From positions 682,001-746,000 of the forward strand of contig NC_050719.1 in NCBI RefSeq assembly GCF_013402915.1: 64,000 bases of DNA, written 5' to 3'. The stretch's first letter is position 1. Each line of letters begins with the position of its first letter. A model generated the notes under the pieces. That model made no database searches and was not told the origin of the DNA. It was given only the letters and a program-made list of their open reading frames with translations. A program made the position numbers and the translations under genes. This document shows, in pieces, positions 9,085 through 18,640 of the stretch. This stretch comes from Zygotorulaspora mrakii (taxonomy: Eukaryota > Ascomycota > Saccharomycetes > Saccharomycetales > Saccharomycetaceae).

Positions 9085-9756
9085 TCAAATTGGAGAATAG
9101 CGCTCCAGGTATAAGTGCAGATCTTTGGACGATGGCTTTGTGTGTGTTACTTCACCATTGGGGAGCAAAAAGACTCCCGAACTCAGTTTAAAATGCAATT
9201 TGAAATGTCGAAGCATGTTAGATTTAGCATTGAATGACTTACCACAGTTTGGCGACGGACATGCAAACGGTTTTCTACCAGTATGAATGTTCATGTGCGT
9301 ACTCAAAGAGGACGGTCTCTTGAATCTTTTTTCACATATTTTGCACACAAATTTTCATTTTTCATGCCCTGCGCTGCAGCTATTTTCCAACCCCTCTGGA
9401 TAAAGTATATCAAATTTCAACGGACCAATTGAGTCGGCGATCTGAGCATTAAGAATTTCGAAAGGATCAAAGTTCTCTCTGTCACTTGCTTCATCTTTGC
9501 CCAGATCAGGGTAGCAGTAACTATCGACATATTTTAACTTGACAAGCCCAGCTTTCCCGTAGTCACGTGTGTTTAACTCACGTGACACAGATCCGGATAT
9601 ATCACCCCCGACGTCCCGGACATTTTCCTCGTTCCAAAAATAGAACTGGTTTGTCTTCTGATATTTCTGATCCACGCCGTGCTCTTTCCTTTGGCCCAAG
9701 ACGCCGCCGTCAGCACGTTTGAAGAGGGGGCTTTCTAGTCCGAGCGAAACTAGCAT
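9085..9756 (-). pseudogene. C2H2 zinc-finger factor interrupted by an in-frame TGA (CMR3/YPR015C-like)
   Basis: One reading frame of about 222 codons runs from an ATG at 9756 to a TGA at 9085-9087 but is cut by a TGA at 9355-9357. The interruption lies just before two clean C2H2 fingers. Finger 1 is CKICEKRFKRPSSLSTHMN with its HTG linker. Finger 2 is CPSPNCGKSFNAKSNMLRH. Their pairing resembles the small S. cerevisiae factors Cmr3/YPR013C and YPR015C. The 133 codons before the stop (acidic, with many aromatic residues) are in the same frame as the fingers. No intron can remove the stop without also removing the first finger, because no AG lies between the TGA and the finger cysteines. The downstream base is A, a weak readthrough context. 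A TATA-like run (about 9828-9836) lies about 75 bases upstream of the ATG, so the promoter looks intact. A recent nonsense mutation, an assembly error or readthrough are all possible. Confidence 0.7.
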
Positions 9757-12002
9757 ACTGGCGCTTTCTCCTGACCCGGTGCGTACCTGGGTACAATAGA
9801 CGTGCTTCTTGACAGTTAAATATTGGTATTATATAAAAAGATTTTATGTCATGCTGCTCGCGTGAGAAAAGTTTTCTGTCAAAACATTTCTGAATAAGCG
9901 AGTTGCTAACGCCTGCGATGCACTGAAAAGCTGACGTAATTACGCCAATGAACAATCCGATTTTCGTCGTGTATCCCAACTGAGCAACTGCAACTCTGCC
10001 CACTATCAGTTCCGTCACTTCAGTCTCCAAACGAGAAGCGATCTAGCAAAAAGAGAGACACAAAGCACGTGAAATTTATCGGAATATCCTCCTACCAAGA
10101 TAAAACTTGAGTGTTTGCTTTACTGCTTCACGGCTCTATTCTTCACTTGTGCCACTTGTGGATACTCAAGTGCAATGTACAGCGTACACAATCTTCCACG
10201 CGGGAGTCGGTAAAATACTTTCGCCTTGCCGTCTCCTAGGTGGGTGACGTTGAGTTTTCTTCCACATTGTTGTAAGTGAGGAGGGGCTGGGGACCCTGCT
10301 CTCACTTCGTGCGGCCCAGCGCCTGCCGAACATTCTTTGCATTGATGTAACAGGGAAATCTGTCGTTTCTGCACTTTATTTCTTTTTTTTGTCTATCACT
10401 TTGTCTGCTTTTGCTCCCTGCACGCAACATATGTTCGAACAATGGAAAGAAAAGGAGAAAAAGAAATGGCCCTTGCCAATGCCTTTTCCATGAAACGCGC
10501 AAAGCTGCTGGGCTCTCACAATGAAAACCCCTGGAGGAGAATCCCCTATGATAGGCGTACATTAGCAATCTTGACATGACGCACATTTTACACGACTGTC
10601 CTCCAATTCTGTTCACATAATAGAAAAACCGGATATACAAAGTCTCAGGGAGGAGAACTGGTGGCCAAGAACAAAGTTGGACCCCCCCCACATAAGCACG
10701 GCCTCCAATATCGGGGCAAGCGTAAACAATCGTGAAATATCTCCGCCGACGTAGATAAGCCGTGTCAAAAAGCTGTTTCCTAAAATAGCTCGACTAGCAT
10801 TGTCATATCCTCTTGTTCTACTTCTGCATTGAGTTATCGCCTGCAAACCGCGACCACGCCATTAGTGAGAGGCGGGATAACAGTCCTGGTATTTATTTGT
10901 TCGTTGCATACGCGGGGCCACGATCGAGACAGGGTACACAGATCGAAAATATCGCAAGTGTATCCAACGGCTCAAGTTTTATATCCGGTTATCGTGCCCC
11001 CCTACTAAGTACGGCAAACACGAGAAGATATAGAAAGAAGTAGAAAAAAGAAAACAGGTAAACAATAAGTAACACCGGTGAAGAAAGCAGTCACATGTAC
11101 CCCGAATCCCGCCCAGAAGCAGAATGGGAAAATACTTCTGTAGTGATCAGGGCGTGCTGACGGACACAAAAAGGAAAATTGTGCAATATTGCATTCTCGA
11201 TGCACGTAACGGGAAACACCTCAGAAGCCCGCGGCGCCCGCGGGGCCCGCCAGATCCGTCGGTTCCGGAACCGACGGATCTGGCGGGACCTTTGGCGCCC
11301 ATTTGGCATATCAACGCGTGCTGAGCACGAGCCAAACACAGTTTCGATCGTGCGTCTTTGTTGTGGGTTTTGTTAACCTGCAACCTCGCGCTCACACGGC
11401 ATCGTACTGTGTCTGCAGGACAATAAAGTGCCTAATACCCAAATTGACTCTTGCCTTTGCTTTTCTGCCGGTCAGTTCCAGATTTGCCTTTTCAAACTTC
11501 AAACTTCAGAACGCTTCCTATTCGGGAACTTACATGACTGCCCTTTCGGGAAGTGGATTCTCTGCATTCTCTCTGTAGGAAATGTTAGCCGACAGGTAAA
11601 TGTTCTACATTCTTTAGGCTAAGCAAATTGTGTTGCGGCTTTAAGGTGTGCTGTTTTAAAATAATGCTTAAGTAGGTTATTTATTGATCGCGCGCGTCTT
11701 CTATTATCTGATTTTGAGTGCTCAAGCCCTTCACGCGCCCTTCTCGTACCTTTCTGTACCTTCTCAATTTTATTTTTTCCTTTCTGCTTCTGCGGCCATG
11801 TTCCACTAATTTAAATTCTTGCATCTCAAATGTTTTGAGCATTCGAGTATTGATTCGTTTTATTTGTATTTAACGTGCATGCCCCTGGGTGGTGGCTTAC
11901 TTTGAACGGGTCTGGCGGAATGGGTTGCTTATTAAAATCTGGTTTTTGCAAGCCAACAAGCAAAGAATACAAACGGAGACGTCAAGAGTGGTGGAATAAA
12001 GG
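9757..12002. other. Long gene-free, partly GC-rich region upstream of the Cyc8-like gene
   Basis: About 2.2 kb with no credible gene, far longer than other gaps in the window. The middle (about 10.1-11.4 kb) is clearly richer in G and C than its surroundings and contains the 42-bp palindrome. The last 600 bases are AT-rich and T-rich and lead into the TPR gene. It lies between two divergent genes, so it must hold both promoters. A CACGTG E-box occurs at about 10065-10070. Open frames in the GC-rich part lack family similarity, and many lack an ATG. Confidence 0.5.
11246..11287. repeat. 42-bp perfect palindrome, no spacer
   Basis: The two 21-base arms pair without mismatch about a centre between 11266 and 11267 (centre ggttccggaacc; left arm begins cccgccagatccg). 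Beyond one mismatch, pairing continues to 11243 and 11290, and a further ggcgcc lies on each side (11233-11238 and 11294-11299). It is GC-rich and could extrude as a cruciform in DNA or fold as a long hairpin in RNA. It includes paired CGG/CCG triplets of the kind bound by Zn2Cys6 dimers. I saw no second copy in the window. Confidence 0.95.
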
Positions 12003-14066
12003 ATGGAGCAGAAACTGAGGGAGATCGAACTCTTGCACCGGGACATATCACGTTCGTGCGGGCAGCTAGCGCTGCAGATGGACGACGTCAGTATGGCCTT
12101 CAAAATTCTGAGTGGGAACCTGGCGCGGGACCCGTTCGACTTGGCCACAATACTGCTGCTGTGCGACCTGTACTTGAAGAACGCGGATTATAGTAATGTT
12201 GTGGAGCTGCTTGGGGATCCGTTGCAGAAGGGCTGGCCCTCGGCGATCTCCGGCGATAGACGAGTGTGGACGCGGCTGTCTTTGGCGTATTTTCACTTGC
12301 ACAATCTGAGCGAGGCGCTTGCGGCTATAAGCAAAGCCATCGAGCTGTCGTCCAGGGAGGACCCGTATTTATTTGTGTTAAGATGCCGAATTTTTCTGAA
12401 GATGCCAAAAGCGCGTTACAGCCTGGATTCGGTAATGCCATTTTTTGAAAAAACTCTCATCCTGACGCAGGCTTCACAGATCCCGTCGTTGCATGTCGAG
12501 GCGCTGCTATCACGGTCGAGACTCTTCATGGAATACGCGGATTTTGGACGCGCTAGGATGGATATAGATGATTCTATGTCTATTTTGCATGATCCTAACG
12601 CTTTGAATTTTTTTGAAGTTGAGGATTTCCTTTTGAAGGCGACCCTCACATATTGCTTGGCGGCAACCGTACAGGAGACGAGTGAAAAATCTTCGGAGGT
12701 GGTAGAGTTGGGTTTAAGGAATTTTGAACACACGGACAAGACAGCCCTGCCTTTACTGTTGATGAAAACAATACATCGTTGCATCCAGCATAAGAATTTA
12801 AATGACATTTTGAGCGAATTGATTCTCTCTTTGAATTGTCTGCCGACGCAGTTTCATCGAATGATATCATATGCAATCGCAAGAGTATTTCTTGAGATTG
12901 ATAACGTTTCTCACAGTCCAGATGCATACCAGTACCTGCATAAATCGCTAGAACTAGCAGATGATCAGGATCCATTGGCGTTGGTCTCCCTAGGTTTCTT
13001 GCACTTTAATCAGAAAAGATTCAATGATTCACTATCGACTTTTTTTCATGCAATCAAGCTGCCCGATTCGGTGAACTATAAATCAGAGGATTATATAGCT
13101 TCTCTGAAAGCATATAGCTGGTACGGTATTGCCAAAAATTATTTCTCGGCAGCCGATATAACAAAAGGTGAGAAAGCGCTCGACATGTTTCGAAAAATTA
13201 TTACAGCATCACCCGTTTCATCCTCAGTCCTAAATTTGGACATTTGCAAAATATCAGAAAATTGTGAAGAATATTTTGATCTTCCGCCAGAATTTCTAAA
13301 GGATGAAATTATAAAACAAGAATGTAGCAATTTCATTTTTGATGAAAGAATGGAACAAAGTCCGATTTCTTCGTTGCCGCATGAAAATGTTTCAAGATGG
13401 AACTGTGATTCAAGGTTTGATCCTATTTCGAATATCAGTGGTAGTTTGACCTCTATTCTTAATAACCCACTGTTTTGTGACAAGGAGAAAGCTACAAAGA
13501 AAAAAGCAAAGAGTTTGAAGAAGAAAAAAAATGATATCTTCAGGAAAATGCCACTGTCCATTACAAAACCTGTCTCAAAGAAACCCAAAAGGGATCAACA
13601 GAGAACTTTGAGAAAAACCACCCCATCAAACGAAGTGGCAAATCTCAATGATCAGATTTTAAATCCATCGGATATATCTCCTCACTATGATTCTGATAAG
13701 AATAGTGACTTTTCAAATCCATACCAAGTTCCCTTCAAATCGGCTCATACCTACAGCTCTTATCGAACTCCAGCTATGCATATGCAACAGCAAATCACCT
13801 TTCCTGCTTCCACTACATCTTCAATGATCTATTATTCACAGGAAGGTCCATATATGTCCTTTAACAATGTAACACAAATTTCTAATAATTATCCTAATAA
13901 TAATGCAAACAATGGCCAAAGAGTTCTTGTGGACCCAACATTCGGAAACTCCTTATATATAGTAGAAGATACTCGCCTGAGAGCTACTCAAATGCCAAGT
14001 GTCGCATCTAGTCCAACACCCTACAGAATGACTCAATCATATCGTGACGTTTATCATCATGCCTGA
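12003..14066 (+). CDS. Divergent Cyc8/Ssn6-like TPR protein
   Basis: A 687-aa protein with tetratricopeptide-like helical repeats over about residues 15-420. Then come a lysine-rich nuclear-targeting-like stretch (about 493-515, KKKAKSLKKKK) and a disordered tail rich in N, Q, S and Y with NNYPNNNANN near the end. The architecture is that of Cyc8 (Ssn6). Several repeats keep Cyc8-like spacing by eye: DPFDLATILLLCDLYLKNAD, VWTRLSLAYFHLHNLSEAL, HVEALLSRSRLFMEYADFG and YQYLHKSLELADDQDPLALV. Conserved TPR glycines and alanines are often replaced, so it looks fast-evolving rather than the main Cyc8, which is strongly conserved in yeasts. Cyc8 with Tup1 is a general corepressor. The S. cerevisiae CYC8 locus (YBR112C) is not in this syntenic block, so this is probably a paralog. 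Assignment rests on motif reading. Confidence 0.6.
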   Translation: MEQKLREIELLHRDISRSCGQLALQMDDVSMAFKILSGNLARDPFDLATILLLCDLYLKNADYSNVVELLGDPLQKGWPSAISGDRRVWTRLSLAYFHLHNLSEALAAISKAIELSSREDPYLFVLRCRIFLKMPKARYSLDSVMPFFEKTLILTQASQIPSLHVEALLSRSRLFMEYADFGRARMDIDDSMSILHDPNALNFFEVEDFLLKATLTYCLAATVQETSEKSSEVVELGLRNFEHTDKTALPLLLMKTIHRCIQHKNLNDILSELILSLNCLPTQFHRMISYAIARVFLEIDNVSHSPDAYQYLHKSLELADDQDPLALVSLGFLHFNQKRFNDSLSTFFHAIKLPDSVNYKSEDYIASLKAYSWYGIAKNYFSAADITKGEKALDMFRKIITASPVSSSVLNLDICKISENCEEYFDLPPEFLKDEIIKQECSNFIFDERMEQSPISSLPHENVSRWNCDSRFDPISNISGSLTSILNNPLFCDKEKATKKKAKSLKKKKNDIFRKMPLSITKPVSKKPKRDQQRTLRKTTPSNEVANLNDQILNPSDISPHYDSDKNSDFSNPYQVPFKSAHTYSSYRTPAMHMQQQITFPASTTSSMIYYSQEGPYMSFNNVTQISNNYPNNNANNGQRVLVDPTFGNSLYIVEDTRLRATQMPSVASSPTPYRMTQSYRDVYHHA

Positions 14067-14220
14067 GTTTCATATGGTTATTTATTGGTTAACCTTCTTC
14101 ACATGAGTGAATCATTATATTCTACAAGTGACTAAATAGCATTTAGTGGTTTTTCTGCAAATAAACAGCATAATGACCGAATATGAACTATAGCAACTTT
14201 CAAAGGCATATTAATTGTGA

Positions 14221-17118
14221 TTATAATTTAATTTCATCAGATATGAAAACTAATCCCTTGTCGACATTTGCAAATGAGTAATTTATAGGCGCGTATTCTA
14301 GTAGCTCGTCAAAAGCAGGTACTTTTCTATAATGTTCACCCGAGACAATGGATTCTGTTTCATATTCAGCCCAATAGCATTTTATAGTAACTCCAAGAAT
14401 ATCTTCATCACCTTTTTCTTGCTCTACAATTGTGTTAGATGGGTCAGCTGTCACGATTTTTGGTAGCCACTGAACTCCAATATCATAATATGGCATATCA
14501 AAGTCAACTTTGTAAAGATGCAGCTGATCGATCCCGGTGTTGATCCTGATGACTTCAGATTCTGTTTCATTTTTTTCGTAGTGCCAACTCTTATAGATAG
14601 TTACCTGTCTGACCGGAGAATCTTTTTGAGTTAAACTATTGAACCATAAACTGCATGCTCTATTTTGTTTAACTTTCACTTCGAACCGTGCATTGATTGG
14701 AGCATATAAAGATCTATCGGGCGATGTTCTGTCATTTTCCAAAACTTTGATGGACATAAGATCATTTGGTCCCATGAATGTATCCGAATCAACCAAGCTG
14801 GGGGAAAGACCGCGATAGAAGCAATTTTCCATACCATTTGATAGATCTTCACACCAAACAGTCTCATTATTTTGTTTTATGCTTGGTAAATCATTTAGCA
14901 TTGATGAAATAAATCCACCTTGTCTACCATATATTGCAACGATTGGCTCATTTTTATTTGATAAATCAATTTCTTGTGAGAAACGCAGCTTAAGTGGTGC
15001 TTCCTCAGTGAATGGAGCTAAAACGATCGATAACAGAGCCGAGATAAAGAATAATGAAGATAAGAGCAGACCTAAAACATAGTTAATCTTGTACAAGAAA
15101 GGTAACAAAGGAAGTGATAAAGCTATACCCCCAATTAGTACAATGTTCCAAGTAAAAGCTGTCGCTATTTTGTCCTCTTGAATTGTTTGATGAACTGCGT
15201 CCAATGTTAAATCCAAAGCATTGAAAACAATAAACGTCGCCAATGGAAAAACAAACAAAAACTGAATGCTCCAATCATAATTCAAACTTTTAATAGCAAT
15301 TCCTTTGAATTTGCTCTCAGCGGCCGAGTCAACCTTAGGTGAACGATTCTCTAGTAATGGTGCCCTTTCGTCCAGCTCGGATTCTGATTGTTCGACAAGC
15401 CCGTTTTGACCATTGGTAGTGGAGTTAGCATCATTAGTTGCGACTTCGGCTGAGCCGGCATTTTCCAAGTCCTCGTCTGCCGATTGCTCATATGAATGAC
15501 CAGCATTATCATCTGTTCCATATGAGGATAGAGGTTTACGTGTCCCATTTTTTTCCTCAATTTGAGCTTTCTTGAAAATCTTGCATACACGGCCCAGGAT
15601 TGTTCCTATCGACATTAAAAGATAAAGGAAAGTACAAATATAGGCACCTGTTTCTTTGTATCCATTTCTGTATAATGTTATTGTTGAACTCAACAAAACA
15701 AACCATAAAAGTATGGTAACTTGGTGAAATATAGTAGTTTTAAAGTCTTGCATTGGTGATATGTATTCCATAAATGACAGAATAAGATAGTTGGCCACAC
15801 TGAATGCTCCTGCGACAGCGAATAAGGGCAGAAAATAGCTACGGGATAGAACAAACGGGTTTAAAGTAGTTAAGGCAAACTGAGTAAGATAAGCGATTGC
15901 AACAGAAATTCCAAATGAAAGGGGTAACCGAACCGACACATTCCAATAGCTCCTTTTCTCCTTGTCATTTTTCTGTCCAGCAATATTGAATATTAATATT
16001 AGTAAAGGATATGCAAGTAGTATGACACAATTGTATTTGAAGAGTGTACGAGCGCTGAAGGCGAAGAATTTGAGTCCCAACACACTGAAAAAAATAGCAG
16101 GAGTTAGGTCCCCATTATCAATTTCCTCATTTCTGGAAAAATAATTCGTCAACTGCCACGTTGAATGAAACATATGCCACAAAGCTTCTTTGGAAGTATA
16201 TTGTATGGAGTCCTTGATCGTATGATAGAGATCTCTAGGTTTATAAAAGGCAATGTCGAGTCCACGTAAGCCATAGTTAGTGTACACTGCATAATCAGTC
16301 TGACTACGAACACTACCATCATTGAAACCCTGCTGGTAAATCGAAGTACCAAAGGGCGCTTTCCTTACTGCATTCCGGTAAACTTTAGCAAGAGCTGTAT
16401 CAGAAGCTCTAAACAGAACTGCTTGACTTCCCGTGCCAGTTCCTTCTAGATTAATCACATAGCTCACGATCTTCGACCAGGGATGCCGCATGAACGCTTC
16501 AGCACCCAACAATCCAAATTCCTCATTATTGTTAAAATTGAAAACGATAGTTCTTTCTGGCTGATGTCTTGAAAAATAGTCTAGTACACCCAAGAGTGAA
16601 ACAATTCCCTTGCCATCATCGGTAGCACCATGACTGGTTGGTACTGAGTCATAATGGGCTGAAAGGAGGATCCCAGGCAATTCGACATTCTTTCCTTCAA
16701 TTTTGGCCAAAATGTTAGCCGACTCAAAATAATAAGCTCGATCTATTTTAGAAGAGGGGTTAAAAACATCATTCCTTTTCAGGGCTATAGAAGATTTTTC
16801 ACGCATATCATCATAAACCTGCGCAAAGGGGACTGCTTTTGTAACGTTTAAAACACGATTTAATAAATAGTCATGGACCCTAGTGTTATCCTTTGTAAAA
16901 TATGGATGAAAGCCCTTCGTTACCACCTGAAGGTCAAGCCATGCTGTTTCTAATAAAATAGGCGCTCCATCAAAATCGTTGTTACTTGGCGCTGCAAATT
17001 TGTAACTGCTTCTATCATAGGCGAAGAGCAACCAAAGTATTATATAAGTTGTGCTCAGCAACACACTCAGATTCGTTTTTCGGAAACGAAAGACAGATTT
17101 CAAAAACTCAGAGAGCAT
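14221..17118 (-). CDS. PFF1: Vacuolar membrane M28 metalloprotease Pff1
   Basis: A 965-aa protein (S. cerevisiae Pff1/YBR074W is 976 aa). One membrane helix near the N-terminus (about residues 15-35) is followed by an M28 zinc peptidase domain. Visible metal or catalytic residues are H155 and D157 in SAHYDSVPTSHG, D167 in GATDDGKG, the EE pair at 199-200 in NNEEFGLLGAEAF, and a later H in DLYHTIKD. A long region with about eight membrane segments follows (roughly 350-740, split by an acidic loop around 535-605), and then a lumenal C-terminal domain. In S. cerevisiae the protein sits in the vacuole membrane with its protease domain in the lumen. It is divergent from HEM12 across 245 bases. Confidence 0.95.
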   Translation of the reverse strand: MLSEFLKSVFRFRKTNLSVLLSTTYIILWLLFAYDRSSYKFAAPSNNDFDGAPILLETAWLDLQVVTKGFHPYFTKDNTRVHDYLLNRVLNVTKAVPFAQVYDDMREKSSIALKRNDVFNPSSKIDRAYYFESANILAKIEGKNVELPGILLSAHYDSVPTSHGATDDGKGIVSLLGVLDYFSRHQPERTIVFNFNNNEEFGLLGAEAFMRHPWSKIVSYVINLEGTGTGSQAVLFRASDTALAKVYRNAVRKAPFGTSIYQQGFNDGSVRSQTDYAVYTNYGLRGLDIAFYKPRDLYHTIKDSIQYTSKEALWHMFHSTWQLTNYFSRNEEIDNGDLTPAIFFSVLGLKFFAFSARTLFKYNCVILLAYPLLILIFNIAGQKNDKEKRSYWNVSVRLPLSFGISVAIAYLTQFALTTLNPFVLSRSYFLPLFAVAGAFSVANYLILSFMEYISPMQDFKTTIFHQVTILLWFVLLSSTITLYRNGYKETGAYICTFLYLLMSIGTILGRVCKIFKKAQIEEKNGTRKPLSSYGTDDNAGHSYEQSADEDLENAGSAEVATNDANSTTNGQNGLVEQSESELDERAPLLENRSPKVDSAAESKFKGIAIKSLNYDWSIQFLFVFPLATFIVFNALDLTLDAVHQTIQEDKIATAFTWNIVLIGGIALSLPLLPFLYKINYVLGLLLSSLFFISALLSIVLAPFTEEAPLKLRFSQEIDLSNKNEPIVAIYGRQGGFISSMLNDLPSIKQNNETVWCEDLSNGMENCFYRGLSPSLVDSDTFMGPNDLMSIKVLENDRTSPDRSLYAPINARFEVKVKQNRACSLWFNSLTQKDSPVRQVTIYKSWHYEKNETESEVIRINTGIDQLHLYKVDFDMPYYDIGVQWLPKIVTADPSNTIVEQEKGDEDILGVTIKCYWAEYETESIVSGEHYRKVPAFDELLEYAPINYSFANVDKGLVFISDEIKL

Positions 17119-17363
17119 TGTGGCACTGCTTCGGATCTGAGTGAATTCTCAAAAGTAGTGTCCGGTTCAAGCTCTTTCTTCACGTTCTTCGGGGTTGTTT
17201 AACTTTCTTTCACAGGGTAAAATGCTTTTTTACAAAAGTATACGAAAAAACTACTAGAAAGAAAAATGGGTTAATACATGGCAATTGTGTACTAAAATAA
17301 CGGGCGTCAATTGAGTAGTATAGGTGTTTCGAATAATATCAGTAGATACCCATCCCCTTTCAA
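17119..17363. promoter_or_regulatory. Shared divergent promoter of PFF1 and HEM12
   Basis: 245 bases separate the two divergent ATGs, so both promoters must lie here. I see no clear heme, Hap1 or Rox1 site. No TATA stands out. Confidence 0.5.
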
Positions 17364-18464
17364 ATGACTTCTCCTGCAAAGTTTGCTCCATTGAAAAATG
17401 ATTTGATATTAAGAGCAGCCAGAGGAGAGACCGTTGAGCGTCCACCTTGCTGGATTATGCGTCAGGCTGGAAGATATCTTCCAGAATACCATAAAGTGAA
17501 GGATGGTCGTGATTTCTTTGAGACTTGCCGTGACGCAGAAATTGCCTCTGAGATTACTCTTCAGCCCGTTAGACGGTACGAAGGGTTGCTGGACGCTGCA
17601 ATTATATTTAGTGATATTCTGGTCATACCACAAGCAATGGGCATGAAAGTAGAAATGATAGAGGGCAAAGGACCCCATTTCCCAGAACCGCTGAGAACTA
17701 AAGAAGATTTACAAAAAGTTTTGAGCTATGAAGTGGATGTTATCAAAGAGCTGGACTGGGCATTCAAGGCGATCACATTAACAAGAACAAAGCTGAATGG
17801 CCAGGTCCCATTATTTGGCTTCTGTGGAGGTCCCTGGACGCTACTGGTTTATATGACTGAAGGTGGTGGCTCTCGTTTATTTAGGTTTGCAAAAGAGTGG
17901 ATCAATAAGTTTCCTGAACTTTCCCAGCAGTTGTTACAGAGAATTACTGACGTTGCAATTGAGTTCTTGTCACAGCAGGTTGTCGCGGGAGCGCAGATTT
18001 TGCAGGTATTTGAAAGCTGGGGTGGTGAGCTTTCATATGAAGATTTCAAGGAATTCTCATTGCCGTATTTGAAACAAATTTCCGAGAAAGTTCCCAGGAG
18101 GCTATTAGAATTGGGCGTCAAAGAGGATATTCCAATAATAATCTTTGCGAAAGGCTCTTGGTACGCACTTGACGAGCTTTGCAATGCGGGCTACAATGTT
18201 GTTTCTCTGGATTGGCTATGGGACCCAAGAGAAGCGTCTAAGATAAACAATAATAGAGTGACTTTGCAAGGTAATATAGATCCTGGTGTAATGTATGGTT
18301 CCAATGAAATCATAACTCGCAAGGTCCAGAAGATGATTGAAGGATTTGGAGGTGGAAAAAAAAATTATATTGTCAATTTTGGGCATGGGACTCATCCATT
18401 CATGGACACAGAAAAAATTAGATTCTTTTTAGAAGAATGTCATAGAATTGGTTCTGCTAAATAA
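17364..18464 (+). CDS. HEM12: Uroporphyrinogen decarboxylase
   Basis: A 366-aa enzyme (S. cerevisiae Hem12 is 362 aa). It is cytosolic and removes the four acetate carboxyls of uroporphyrinogen III to give coproporphyrinogen III, the fifth step of heme synthesis. The first family signature, [16 protein letters not shown], is at residues 27-42 and holds the substrate-binding arginines. The second, [13 protein letters not shown], is near residue 152. A conserved GHGTHP motif is near the C-terminus. HEM13, which encodes the enzyme for the next step, lies about 13 kb away in the same window. In S. cerevisiae the two are also close neighbours (YDR047W, YDR044W). Confidence 0.97.
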   Translation: MTSPAKFAPLKNDLILRAARGETVERPPCWIMRQAGRYLPEYHKVKDGRDFFETCRDAEIASEITLQPVRRYEGLLDAAIIFSDILVIPQAMGMKVEMIEGKGPHFPEPLRTKEDLQKVLSYEVDVIKELDWAFKAITLTRTKLNGQVPLFGFCGGPWTLLVYMTEGGGSRLFRFAKEWINKFPELSQQLLQRITDVAIEFLSQQVVAGAQILQVFESWGGELSYEDFKEFSLPYLKQISEKVPRRLLELGVKEDIPIIIFAKGSWYALDELCNAGYNVVSLDWLWDPREASKINNNRVTLQGNIDPGVMYGSNEIITRKVQKMIEGFGGGKKNYIVNFGHGTHPFMDTEKIRFFLEECHRIGSAK

Positions 18465-18640
18465 AGTTGCGAGCTTATCCTCAATCAGTAAATAGTCAAG
18501 TCTGTTTAGTTTAAATACATGTATTTATTTTCTTGTGTTCATACTCTGGCTACGACAAGAAAAGTGAGAAAAATGATATTATTTGAAAAAACAAGCACCA
18601 CTCTTTGCAGAGTCTATAAGAATCACCTAACAAGAGAATA

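Noticed and set aside
9555..9600. Two TCACGTG motifs as possible centromere CDEI
   Set aside because: They lie within a coding frame, with no AT-rich CDEII nor CDEIII motif nearby; synteny also places no centromere here.
10302..10846. Minus-strand frames in the GC-rich region before the Cyc8-like gene
   Set aside because: Cys/Arg/Trp-rich composition, mutually overlapping, with no domain; not credible as genes.
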